From: Verrucomicrobia bacterium TMED40
Lineage (GTDB): Bacteria; Verrucomicrobiota; Verrucomicrobiia; Opitutales; Seribacteraceae
DNA: 8,078 nt
Assembly (NCBI GenBank): GCA_002167605.1
Contig: NHCT01000013.1
Span: forward strand, 19,836 to 27,913
Direction of reading: 5' to 3'
Shown: positions 1-7,549 of the stretch, piece after piece
How the letters are laid out: each line of letters begins with the position of its first letter
Numbering within the stretch: position 1 is the stretch's first letter
The notes under the pieces: generated by a model
What the model was told of the DNA's origin: nothing
What the model saw: the letters and a program-made list of their open reading frames with translations, nothing else
Databases searched by the model: none
Translations under genes and position numbers: made by a program

Positions 1-101
1 AATTTGGGAAGCAGAATTAAGGTTGGCGAAGTTTCAACCAAAATTTCATAGAGCGATGGAGTTTCTGTGTGGATGGTGCGGGATTCCGTTTCGAGTAACA
101 T
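1..101 (-). CDS. Possible N-terminus of an unrecognised protein, cut by the left edge
   Basis: An ATG at 101-99 on the minus strand opens a frame that stays open to the window edge, giving about 33 residues that begin MLLETESRTIHTETPSLYEI. The composition (many Glu, Thr, Leu, Ser, Pro) looks like ordinary protein, and the start lies exactly where balanced-GC sequence gives way to the AT-rich spacer, as expected for a gene divergent from the sulfatase. No clear Shine-Dalgarno is seen (an A-rich stretch precedes the ATG), but the other genes here also mostly lack one. No domain is recognised. A competing plus-strand frame covers 2-112 and ends in TAA; its Phe/Trp/Cys-rich translation is less protein-like, so the minus frame is preferred without certainty. 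Confidence 0.4.
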   Translation of the reverse strand, partial: MLLETESRTIHTETPSLYEILVETSPTLILLPK

Positions 102-414
102 TTTTTAGTTAAGTATGAGTGATTTTAATATGCTTGATTTGTTTTTTTTACTATACATAGTCATTTCATATAGTGCATTTTTCTATTTATTTTGTGAGCC
201 AATATTTAACTATGTATCTTATTAGCTTACTTTTTGTCAATAAATTCTTGTTAATCTTTTATTTTTTTACGGTTTCGTAACAAAAGAGGTGCGTTTCCTT
301 TGAATTTGCTCAAATTCCGATGATTCGAAGACGATCCAACCACCTACCTGAAATTTGAAGAAAGGAAAACTATTCTGAGTTTGCTTAATAAAAAGCTTCC
401 TGTTGGTTTGAGGG
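102..414. other. AT-rich intergenic region, probably carrying the sulfatase promoter
   Basis: This stretch of about 310 bases has no convincing gene. GC falls to roughly a quarter between 121 and 300, with many T-runs. It contains several short inverted elements, for example ACTATA (150-155) with TATAGT (169-174), and ATACATAG (153-160) with CTATGTAT (210-217); these may be chance in such biased sequence. The best plus-strand -35-like hexamer is TTGTCA (234-239), followed 17 bases later by a poor -10 match TTTTAT (257-262). No promoter can be assigned with confidence. The stretch from about 281 to 414 would be the leader of the sulfatase mRNA if that element is used. Confidence 0.5.
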
Positions 415-2343
415 ATGCCACATTTCCTTCGCTTGCTTTTGATCAATTGGACGCTTGGTCCCCTTCTCTTCTCGGTATCACCCAACCGACCCAATGTTCT
501 TTGGATCACTGCGGAGGACATGAGTCCAGTTTTGGGATGCTACGGTCACCCCGATGCGATCACACCCAACCTTGATACATTTTCTAAACAAAGCGTTCGC
601 TACACGCATGCCTTTGCTTCCGCACCGGTTTGTTCCCCCTCTCGATCCTGCCTGATCCAGGGTTCTTATCCGACGTCTCTTGGAACCCAGCAAATGCGTT
701 CGGGCTTTCCTCTACCCGCTCCCATGAAAGGTTTTCCCGCCCTCTTACGCAAAAGCGGATATTTCACCACCAACAATGTAAAGACCGACTACAATTCGGG
801 CAACTACCAGGACATCATCGCCAGTTCATGGAACCAAAGTTCAGCCGAAGCCCATTGGCGCCTGAATCCCGAGTCTAAAAAACCCTTTTTCTCCGTATTC
901 AACCTCATGACCTCCCACCAAAGTCGGACTATGGTTTGGTCTTACGATCGGTTCGAAAAGGAAATCCAGTCGAAGCTGAGCGAGAATGAAATCCACCATC
1001 CCAACAAAATCAATCTCCCCCCCTATTACCCGGATACGCCAGTCATCCGAAAAACGGTTGCCCGCTTTCACGATTGCGTCACCGTAATGGACAAGGAAGT
1101 GGGTGAAATTCTACGACAATTGGACGAGGATGGGATGTCGGAAAACACCATCGTTTTCTTTTACTCGGATCATGGATCCGGAATGCCCAGACATAAACGG
1201 GCACTACTAGACAGTGGGATGCATGTTCCTCTCTTGATCCGTTTTCCTGAAAAATGGAAAAAGCTCGCTCCCGCAAAGGCCGGGCAAAGCATTGACCGCA
1301 TGGTTGCTTTCGTGGATTTCGGGCCCACAGTTCTTAACCTCCTGGGCCTCCCTATTCCCGAGCACATGCAAGGAATCCCCTTTCTCGGTCCCGAATCGGA
1401 CAAATCCAGGGATTTTGTTTTCGGACACCGTGATCGCGTCGACGAAGCGAGAGACTTAGCCCGTTCAGTCCGGGACCTAGACTTTCTTTATATTCGCAAC
1501 TACATGCCCCACCTCAGCTACAACCAGCCCACTGCGTGGCCTGATCTGGGAGAAATTCGCCACGAGTTTTACCAGTTGGCAAAGACTGGAAAAATGAGTC
1601 CGGAGCAGTGGCACTTTGCGGGGCCGTTCCGTCCAGTCGAAGAACTCTACGACTGCAGCAAGGACCCACAAAACCTTAATAATCTAATCGGATCGAACAA
1701 TCATCGAGCGATTCTCGTTCGAATGCGCAAGGCACTCGCGGTTCATCTCAGGGAAACACGGGACCTGGGATTCCTTCCGGAATTCGAGGCGTGGCAAGCC
1801 TTTGAGGGAAGCTCCGGATGGCAAGTGGGGAAATCCGGTTCTCTTGATCTAAAAACGATCGGCGAGGCGGCATCCGCCGTCGGTTTGGCCAAGGAAAAAA
1901 CCTTGATCGCAAACCTCCGCTCACCGAACCCTCCGGTCCGCTACTGGGGAGCCATCGGCCTAGCTGCGCACCAGCAAAAGCCATCGAAATCTTGCTTAAA
2001 CGCCGTTGAAAAAGCCCTCACCGACTCCTCGCCCTCGGTCCGCATCGAGGCAGCGAACGCCCTGGCCAAGCATGGTTACATCGCTGCCGCTCTTCCTATT
2101 CTAATCAGTGAGTTGGAGCACGAGAACCTGATCGTGGTCACTCATGCCGCCCGTACCATCGAATTGCTTGGTGAACAGGCAGAAGAGGCCATTCCCGCGA
2201 TGCGGGCCTGTCTCAAAAGGGCACACAAAATCCGCCCACCCGATCTGTCCCCTGTCATTGTACTTCCCGGTGACCAGGACATGGCCATGTTCGTCGGCTT
2301 CTCCTGCCAGGCTTTTTTGGATCAATTCAAAGATTCGGACTGA
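415..2343 (+). CDS. Exported S1-family sulfatase with C-terminal HEAT-like repeats
   Basis: The predicted enzyme (642 aa) hydrolyses sulfate esters, probably of a sulfated polysaccharide, outside the cytoplasm. Residues 1-22 form a plausible signal peptide (FLRLLLINWTLGPLLFS). The catalytic motif is CSPSR at 73-77; Cys73 would be converted to formylglycine. Metal-binding candidates are Glu34-Asp35 in ITAEDMSP and Asp252-His253 in YSDHG; Lys123 (NNVKTDYN), His168 (SHQSR) and Lys261 (PRHKR) fit other active-site positions. The sulfatase core ends near residue 450. Residues about 490-602 then form at least three alpha-helical, HEAT-like repeats (NPPVRYWGAIGLA, SPSVRIEAANALA, LIVVTHAARTIELLG), which may bind a partner or substrate. 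An in-frame TGA at 409-411 makes ATG 415 the first possible start; GAGGG abuts it too closely to be a good ribosome site. No sulfatase-maturing enzyme is seen in the window. The substrate cannot be told. Confidence 0.93.
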   Translation: MPHFLRLLLINWTLGPLLFSVSPNRPNVLWITAEDMSPVLGCYGHPDAITPNLDTFSKQSVRYTHAFASAPVCSPSRSCLIQGSYPTSLGTQQMRSGFPLPAPMKGFPALLRKSGYFTTNNVKTDYNSGNYQDIIASSWNQSSAEAHWRLNPESKKPFFSVFNLMTSHQSRTMVWSYDRFEKEIQSKLSENEIHHPNKINLPPYYPDTPVIRKTVARFHDCVTVMDKEVGEILRQLDEDGMSENTIVFFYSDHGSGMPRHKRALLDSGMHVPLLIRFPEKWKKLAPAKAGQSIDRMVAFVDFGPTVLNLLGLPIPEHMQGIPFLGPESDKSRDFVFGHRDRVDEARDLARSVRDLDFLYIRNYMPHLSYNQPTAWPDLGEIRHEFYQLAKTGKMSPEQWHFAGPFRPVEELYDCSKDPQNLNNLIGSNNHRAILVRMRKALAVHLRETRDLGFLPEFEAWQAFEGSSGWQVGKSGSLDLKTIGEAASAVGLAKEKTLIANLRSPNPPVRYWGAIGLAAHQQKPSKSCLNAVEKALTDSSPSVRIEAANALAKHGYIAAALPILISELEHENLIVVTHAARTIELLGEQAEEAIPAMRACLKRAHKIRPPDLSPVIVLPGDQDMAMFVGFSCQAFLDQFKDSD

Positions 2344-2377
2344 TCCAAGGTCCAGGACTAAGCCCTTGGGTCCTTTT
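2342..2377 (+). terminator. Possible Rho-independent terminator after the sulfatase gene
   Basis: Starting within the sulfatase stop codon, bases 2342-2350 (GATCCAAGG) can pair with 2364-2372 (CCTTGGGTC) to form a nine-pair stem with one G-U wobble and a 13-base loop. A short TTTT run (2374-2377) follows after one C. The T-tract is short and the loop large, so termination may be partial. The oxidase gene starts 44 bases later on the same strand, so the hairpin could also only reduce read-through. Confidence 0.35.
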
Positions 2378-2421
2378 GCCTCTAGTTCTTAAAATTCCAC
2401 CTCCCTGAAAAAATAAACCAC

Positions 2422-3927
2422 ATGCGAACTAATCTGATTAAGAAGCCATTGGGCTTCTCGCTCGTTGCCTTAGTCATTTGGTTTATTTACCCGGTTGCAA
2501 GGGTCACTTTTTTCCTTCTTACCGACCCCATTCAGGATGACCGGTCCATACTCGCCAACGAAACGCTGATCGATGACGCGAGTGGCAAGAATCAAACCAA
2601 GCATTCGGGCATCCTCCGTTTGCCCGCTGACCTTAACCATAGTATTGCTTTGCTAAGAAAAACTTTGACTGAAGCCCGAAGGGAGGGAAAGAAAATGATT
2701 CCTTTTGGGGCTCGGCACTCAATGGGCAAACAGAGTATCCAAGAAAACGCCATCCATATTGACCTGAAAAATTTACGGGCAATGAAACTGGAAGACGGTC
2801 TCCTTCGCGTGGAAGCGGGTGCAAGATGGAATCAGGTCCTGAACTTTCTTGCCCCCCGAGGACTCGCCGTTGAAGTCATGCAAAGCAACGCGGATTTTTC
2901 CATCGGGGGAACCTTGAGTGTCAATGCACATGGTTGGCAACCCGACCGTCCACCGGTAGCTTCCACGGTTGATAGAATTCGAATTATGACAGCAGATGGA
3001 GAGCTGAAAATCTGTTCAAGAACTGAAAATCAAAATCTTTTCCGGCATGCTCTGGGTGGATACGGAATGATGGGTATTCTTCTGGAGGTTTGGATAAGAC
3101 CCGTCAAAAATGAAATCCTTCGTTCTTCGCATCAGGTCACTACCCCTTCCGAATTTTTGAGCCATTGGGAAAACATGAAGAAAGAACCGGTTCGTCTGGC
3201 TTTTGGTCGACTTTCGGTCGCTCCTGATTCGTTTTTCGAAAAAATTCTTTTGGTTTCTTACCTGTCGACGGATGAAATCTCCAAAGAACCTGTTACGGTC
3301 AAGACAGGGTTCAGAACCTCACTCTCTCGGGCAATTTTCCGAGCATCCCTGGGCAGCAAACGAGGTAAAAACTTTAGAAACCTGATGGAAGGCATTGCCG
3401 GTGGGGAAGCAGGAGGAACTCATCCACGAGCCAGTCTACTGATCGAACCGGTTCGCATTTTCGCAAACAATGATCCTGACAAGATCGATCTGCTCCTGGA
3501 GGTTTTCATTCCGCAGGAAAGATTCTCCGGATTCATTCCCAAAGCGGCTAATTTGCTCCGCAACCGCTCCGGTGAACTGCTCAATGTCACAGTCAGGGAA
3601 ATTACCCAAGATTCCGACACCGCCTTGCCTTACGCCAAAACCAAGGTCTTCGGATTGGTCATGCTGTTCACCCTGGACCTAACGAAAGAAGCGGAACAAG
3701 GATTCGCGGAACTGACACGAGAACTCATAGAAAGAGCCCTCCTCGAGGGCGGCACCTTCTACCTTCCTTATCGCAACTACGCTTCCCCGGAACAACTTCA
3801 TCGCAGCTACCCGGGTTTGGATTCCTTTCTGGAAACGAAAGAGTCCTGGGATCCGCAAACGATCTTTGCGAGTGGATTCTACGATTACCTGTTGAAGTCC
3901 CGAAAGGAATGGAACCAAAACCCTTAG
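2422..3927 (+). CDS. Membrane-anchored FAD-linked oxidase (PCMH/VAO-type FAD-binding domain)
   Basis: The 501-residue protein has one N-terminal hydrophobic helix (about 11-33) that likely anchors it in the membrane or acts as an uncleaved signal. Residues about 62-228 match the PCMH-type FAD-binding fold of the vanillyl-alcohol oxidase / sugar-lactone oxidase superfamily: PFGARHSMGKQS (94-105), VEAGARWNQVL (130-140), FSIGGTLSVNAHG (159-171) and LGGYGMMGILLEV (211-223). His99 sits where some family members attach FAD covalently, but attachment cannot be shown. The C-terminal part (about 235-490) is the substrate-binding region and ends with the family-like DPQTIFASGFYDYLL. Relatives oxidise alcohols, aldoses or lactones; the substrate here is unknown. 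ATG 2422 lies 78 bases after the sulfatase stop and has no clear Shine-Dalgarno. Its TAG stop interlocks with that of the convergent secretin gene. A carbohydrate-related role is inferred from the neighbouring sulfatase only. Confidence 0.85.
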   Translation: MRTNLIKKPLGFSLVALVIWFIYPVARVTFFLLTDPIQDDRSILANETLIDDASGKNQTKHSGILRLPADLNHSIALLRKTLTEARREGKKMIPFGARHSMGKQSIQENAIHIDLKNLRAMKLEDGLLRVEAGARWNQVLNFLAPRGLAVEVMQSNADFSIGGTLSVNAHGWQPDRPPVASTVDRIRIMTADGELKICSRTENQNLFRHALGGYGMMGILLEVWIRPVKNEILRSSHQVTTPSEFLSHWENMKKEPVRLAFGRLSVAPDSFFEKILLVSYLSTDEISKEPVTVKTGFRTSLSRAIFRASLGSKRGKNFRNLMEGIAGGEAGGTHPRASLLIEPVRIFANNDPDKIDLLLEVFIPQERFSGFIPKAANLLRNRSGELLNVTVREITQDSDTALPYAKTKVFGLVMLFTLDLTKEAEQGFAELTRELIERALLEGGTFYLPYRNYASPEQLHRSYPGLDSFLETKESWDPQTIFASGFYDYLLKSRKEWNQNP

Positions 3928-6005
3928 TTGGAAACCCTCAATCCTTCTCCATATTCCGAGCCTTCCAAGACTTTTCTCAGGGCTGCGTAATCATAGGCTA
4001 AGGATTGCTCGAGGACGGAATAATATAACTCCGACTGGAAATAACAGGTAGCCACATCGGCATCAATGAGTTCAACATCCTCCTCCCGAACCGTAGGCAT
4101 GCGGAGAAGGCGACCTCGGGTAAAATTCTTCAACTTCAGAATGTAATCTGATGCATTGAGAGAGATTATTTTTTTCATTAGAACCGCATTCTTCAAGCGA
4201 GTCAGATCTGATTGGTTACGAAGAAAAATCACTTGTTTCAGTGCCCCTCCAGGCACTCTCTTATTTGATTCCAACAAGAGCGACCGCCAGCTCTGGTCGT
4301 CTGGACAATCCACAACCATAACCTCCGGCACAGGTTCCTCGAGCAAGTGATCAATCGTCATGGAATCCCGACGCATTCGAAAACACAAGCCCACCGCTTT
4401 TCCAGTGGTTCCTTCCTCAAAGACAAAGGGGGCAAACTCCTCCAGATACTCAGATAAAAAACGAACCCGAAAACCCGAACCGCTTGACTTCTCCTTTTCA
4501 AAGAAAATTAATTTTCCCACATCGAGCACCTCGGCCGCCTTTTGTCTTTTGAGCACTTCATAGATCTGCCGGCGGACCAAAGCATCCTCTCCCGGAACTG
4601 CCTGTCCAGCAAAACGCCGATACGGGTATTTCTGAGTGAGTTGCGGGTGGTCGTTAACGATCCGATCGACCACTCGCTGCAGTTGCCGCAATCCTTTGTT
4701 TTCCGTCAGGTATCTTAAGTCAAAAGTATCTTCTGCTCGGATGCGATAGGCATCCCTAAAGAGACGATTACCAAATTTATCAAAAAGGTCGTCATCCTTG
4801 GGCATACTTGCGTGCACGGGGGATTCATCTGGTAAGACCGACGGAGTAATCACGATGATGACCTCCCTTTTCAACCCCGTCTCGTCCTTCGATCGAAATA
4901 GACTTCCCAAGATCGGGAGGTCTCCGAGTAGAGGAACCTTTCTCAGCGTTTCCTCCGAATCCTTCGCTATCAATCCTCCGACGATAAAGGGAGTGTCATT
5001 GGCAATTCGTGCATATGTTTTCACTTCGCGAATGGATAGGGTCGGCGCGGTCGCAAGTACAATGTCATCTTTACCCATGACATTTTGGTCCTTGCCAGGA
5101 ACCCGGGCCGAGACGGCGGCATTGATTTGCAGGGAAACCTCGGCTCCATCGCTGCTGATTCTCGGTCGCACCGCAAGTTTGATTCCCGCTGTGACATCCC
5201 GGAAGTCAACTGCGCTCACATAATCCTTTACAAATTTGGTATTGGCTATGGGAATCTTTTCGGAAACATTGATGTACGCCATTCGATTATCCAAAGTAAG
5301 GACACTCGGACGGGAAAGAATTTGAGCGGAACCTTCCTGAACCAAGGCTTGCAGGCGAAGATTGAACTCTCGAAAGACATTGGTGATGGTGGCATCGAAT
5401 TGAGGAGTACCCACGGTCGGGGACAGGATTTTCCCCACTACCAAACTGTCATTCGGCCCATCGAGCTTGCGGTTTATGAAATTCCCAGAAGATACCCCAT
5501 CCTTGCCCGAATTAAAGTCCCACTCCACTCCCAATTGGTCAAGTGCCTGAGAGGAAATTTCCAAAACCATTGCTTCAATCATGATTTTTCGGGCAGGCAA
5601 GTCGATTTGCTCCGCGATAATTCGGCGAATGGAACCTGCGGACTCGGGTTTTTGGGGATCGTAAAAAAGAAGCAATTCGTTAATCGGGTCGGTTTCGGTC
5701 TGCGGGAAAACCTTCTCATGGTCCGGAATCACATCATGAAATGCCGTAACCGGGGTTGGCACTACAACCGGCAAATCTTTTGGATCTACAGCTCGGTCCG
5801 GAGTTCCAACTCGCACCCCATATAATTTCAAAAGTTTAATGCATCGATCCTGATCTACATAACTCAAACGCAAGCGCTCCGAAACCATGCGCATATCAAG
5901 GGGAAGCGATTCAGCTTCAGGATCACTTTTTTCCGCAACCAACAGATTCGATGCCCCGGCAATGAAAGAAAAAAGGAAGAGAAGTTTGTATGTTTTCATG
6001 GCCAT
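3924..6005 (-). CDS. Secretin-family outer-membrane protein with a long unrecognised C-terminal domain
   Basis: The 693-residue protein starts with a signal peptide (residues about 1-24, MKTYKLLFLFSFIAGASN from Met3) lacking a lipobox. Residues about 38-135 form a short periplasmic N-region. Residues about 137-390 are a secretin domain like that of GspD/PilQ pores: KIMIEAMVLEISSQALDQLG, EGSAQILSRPSVLTLDNRMA (224-243), the ANDTPFIVGGLIA strand (336-348) and the signature VPLLGDLPILGSLF (357-370) with REVIIVITPSVL (380-391). The N-region is much shorter than the several N-domains of typical GspD. Residues about 400-693 match nothing I recognise; alternating strands and helices (EVMVVDCPDD, ALKQVIFLRN) suggest an alpha/beta fold. 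Its ATG overlaps the channel gene's stop as TAATG, implying translational coupling; GAGGA lies 12 bases upstream. Met3 is an alternative start. No other type II or III secretion or type IV pilus gene is in the window. Confidence 0.85.
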   Translation of the reverse strand: MAMKTYKLLFLFSFIAGASNLLVAEKSDPEAESLPLDMRMVSERLRLSYVDQDRCIKLLKLYGVRVGTPDRAVDPKDLPVVVPTPVTAFHDVIPDHEKVFPQTETDPINELLLFYDPQKPESAGSIRRIIAEQIDLPARKIMIEAMVLEISSQALDQLGVEWDFNSGKDGVSSGNFINRKLDGPNDSLVVGKILSPTVGTPQFDATITNVFREFNLRLQALVQEGSAQILSRPSVLTLDNRMAYINVSEKIPIANTKFVKDYVSAVDFRDVTAGIKLAVRPRISSDGAEVSLQINAAVSARVPGKDQNVMGKDDIVLATAPTLSIREVKTYARIANDTPFIVGGLIAKDSEETLRKVPLLGDLPILGSLFRSKDETGLKREVIIVITPSVLPDESPVHASMPKDDDLFDKFGNRLFRDAYRIRAEDTFDLRYLTENKGLRQLQRVVDRIVNDHPQLTQKYPYRRFAGQAVPGEDALVRRQIYEVLKRQKAAEVLDVGKLIFFEKEKSSGSGFRVRFLSEYLEEFAPFVFEEGTTGKAVGLCFRMRRDSMTIDHLLEEPVPEVMVVDCPDDQSWRSLLLESNKRVPGGALKQVIFLRNQSDLTRLKNAVLMKKIISLNASDYILKLKNFTRGRLLRMPTVREEDVELIDADVATCYFQSELYYSVLEQSLAYDYAALRKVLEGSEYGEGLRVSN

Positions 6006-7549
6006 TATGATTTGGGTTCCTCAGAAGCGGATTGTGGAAACAAATCGGTGAAGAAAGTTTGAAACACTCCGCTCTTTCTTTTTTTCTGACTCGCCTTCGA
6101 CGACTTATCCTTTTCCCTTTTAATGTTCCACTTGCTTTTGATGATCTTGTCCTGACTTAAACCCATTTCTGTGTTCAAGCTTCTAAAAAATTGTGCGTTG
6201 GATTGGGCTATTCGACGAATCGCTTCGTCTTCTATGCAAAGAAGAACGCAATCCGTATTCGCGGTCATTGTGGACGAACGACTGTTTTTACCCAAGACGC
6301 ACTCTTCTCCGAAATGTCTACCCGGTTCCACATGCTCGACCTTTGCCTCGCCCTCAAACCCTTTGATGGTGCAGAGCGAACTAAGTAAACCTTCCACCAA
6401 AAGAAACATCGTTGAACCGCGATTACCTTGGCGGTAAAGGGTTTCTCCCGCTTTCAAATCCTTACGATAAAAGGATGCCCTGAGATCATTGTACTCATTA
6501 TTGTTCAATGGCTTGCTTAAAGGACTTCGCTCGATTGCCCGGGCCAGGTTTTCGTCATTGTGAGAACCGAGAAGAGGTAAAGATGAACCTTTTTCAAGAA
6601 AAACCCTTTCCTTGTCCATGGATGGAGTAAGTCCGGATTCGGAAAGATGCTCGATCACCCTGCGATTGACCAAATGCCTCGATTCCTTTGGAGAAATTCC
6701 GGTTGGCAAAATAAAGAATCGTACCTCGTATCTTTGCCCATTTGCCAAGGCTTGGTCCAAACGGACTTCTGGCCCCGGATCGCTCAGGATGCGGATGTCG
6801 TCAACCAGAGACTTGACGGCTCCGGTTAGAACTCGGATCGCCCGGTTGGGCCGGACACTGTAGTCGAGCACGAATTCAAGATCGATCCTGAAATGGGGTT
6901 TCGGTCGCATGTAATTGGTTAGAATGGCTTCGCCCATTTTACTATTGGGAACCACGATCATGTTTTTCTCGGTGGTTTTCAGGCGAGTGGTCCGCCAATT
7001 AATCTCGATCACCTGTCCAATTATATGAGTCTCCCGCCGGTTTTGGTGGATCATTACCCAATCTCCGATTCGAAAGGATTGCTCAAGGTGCATCGATAAT
7101 CCGATGAACACATCAAGAATTACATTTCTCAGGGCAATACCGACCACAATGCCCAAAATTCCGGATGTCGCCCAAATTCCAGTTACGGACTTGTCGAAAA
7201 CGGTTGCCAACACCCCCATCACTGCAAACCCAAAAAGGATCATCGCAGTGACATCTTTCGGTAAACTCGGCACCGGACGTCCGGATATTCCCGCAATTAA
7301 GCCATCCCAAACGAATACAGTAATTAAGCGTTGCACGAGGAAAGTCGCCGACAACCATAAACCGATCTGAGAACCGTACCGAACTGAAACCATCACAACT
7401 TCCGATACATTTCCGGTGAATTTCTCAATCAGATCATCATGAGAAATAAGGAAACCAAGGAAGAATAGGAAGAAAAGCGATGGCATAACCAAACGCTTCA
7501 GTAACAACCAAAGAGAGGAAAGCGAATCACTGGCGCCCGGCTTACTCAT
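6005..7549 (-). CDS. MscS-type channel with a C-terminal cyclic-nucleotide-binding domain (bCNG-like)
   Basis: This 514-residue inner-membrane protein has hydrophobic segments at about 21-36, 58-80, 101-118 and a glycine/alanine-rich pore helix at about 124-153 (GILGIVVGIALRNVILDVFI). The MscS beta domain follows (about 158-215: FRIGDWVMI, NWRTTRLKTTEKNMIVVPNS), then the alpha/beta cytoplasmic part to about 320. Residues about 350-455 form a cyclic-nucleotide-binding domain: LKAGETLYRQGNRGSTMFLL, then the phosphate-binding cassette FGEECVLGKNSRSSTMTA (413-430) with Glu415 and Arg424 in the expected places. This layout matches the known bacterial cyclic-nucleotide-gated channels of the MscS superfamily, so cAMP or cGMP gating is predicted. 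The last 45 residues are very lysine-rich. ATG 7549 overlaps the upstream TGA as ATGA, with AAGGA just before it. Its TAA overlaps the secretin start. Ion selectivity and response to tension cannot be read from the sequence. Confidence 0.9.
   Translation of the reverse strand: MSKPGASDSLSSLWLLLKRLVMPSLFFLFFLGFLISHDDLIEKFTGNVSEVVMVSVRYGSQIGLWLSATFLVQRLITVFVWDGLIAGISGRPVPSLPKDVTAMILFGFAVMGVLATVFDKSVTGIWATSGILGIVVGIALRNVILDVFIGLSMHLEQSFRIGDWVMIHQNRRETHIIGQVIEINWRTTRLKTTEKNMIVVPNSKMGEAILTNYMRPKPHFRIDLEFVLDYSVRPNRAIRVLTGAVKSLVDDIRILSDPGPEVRLDQALANGQRYEVRFFILPTGISPKESRHLVNRRVIEHLSESGLTPSMDKERVFLEKGSSLPLLGSHNDENLARAIERSPLSKPLNNNEYNDLRASFYRKDLKAGETLYRQGNRGSTMFLLVEGLLSSLCTIKGFEGEAKVEHVEPGRHFGEECVLGKNSRSSTMTANTDCVLLCIEDEAIRRIAQSNAQFFRSLNTEMGLSQDKIIKSKWNIKREKDKSSKASQKKRKSGVFQTFFTDLFPQSASEEPKS

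Noticed and set aside
2..112. Plus-strand open frame ending in TAA at 110-112, a possible C-terminus of an upstream gene.
   Set aside because: The translation is rich in Phe, Trp and Cys with poor codon pattern, while the minus-strand frame over the same bases gives an ordinary-looking N-terminus next to an AT-rich spacer. Not excluded.
263..285. Hairpin TTACG-GTTT-CGTAA with adjoining T and A runs upstream of the sulfatase.
   Set aside because: The stem is only five pairs before a bulge, and the T-run lies on the wrong side for a plus-strand terminator.
381..575. TTG-started plus-strand frame overlapping the start of the sulfatase, which could suggest a frameshifted signal peptide.
   Set aside because: The sulfatase frame itself provides a plausible signal peptide from ATG 415 and continues into the conserved core without a break, so no frameshift is needed.
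4798..5825. Long plus-strand open frames of 141 and 246 codons opposite the secretin.
   Set aside because: They lie antisense to the most conserved part of the secretin domain and show no recognisable domain. They are by-products of its codon use.
3924..6005. Secretin as part of a type II/III secretion or type IV pilus locus.
   Set aside because: No ATPase, pseudopilin, inner-membrane platform or needle gene is present in the window, and the gene is coupled to a channel instead.
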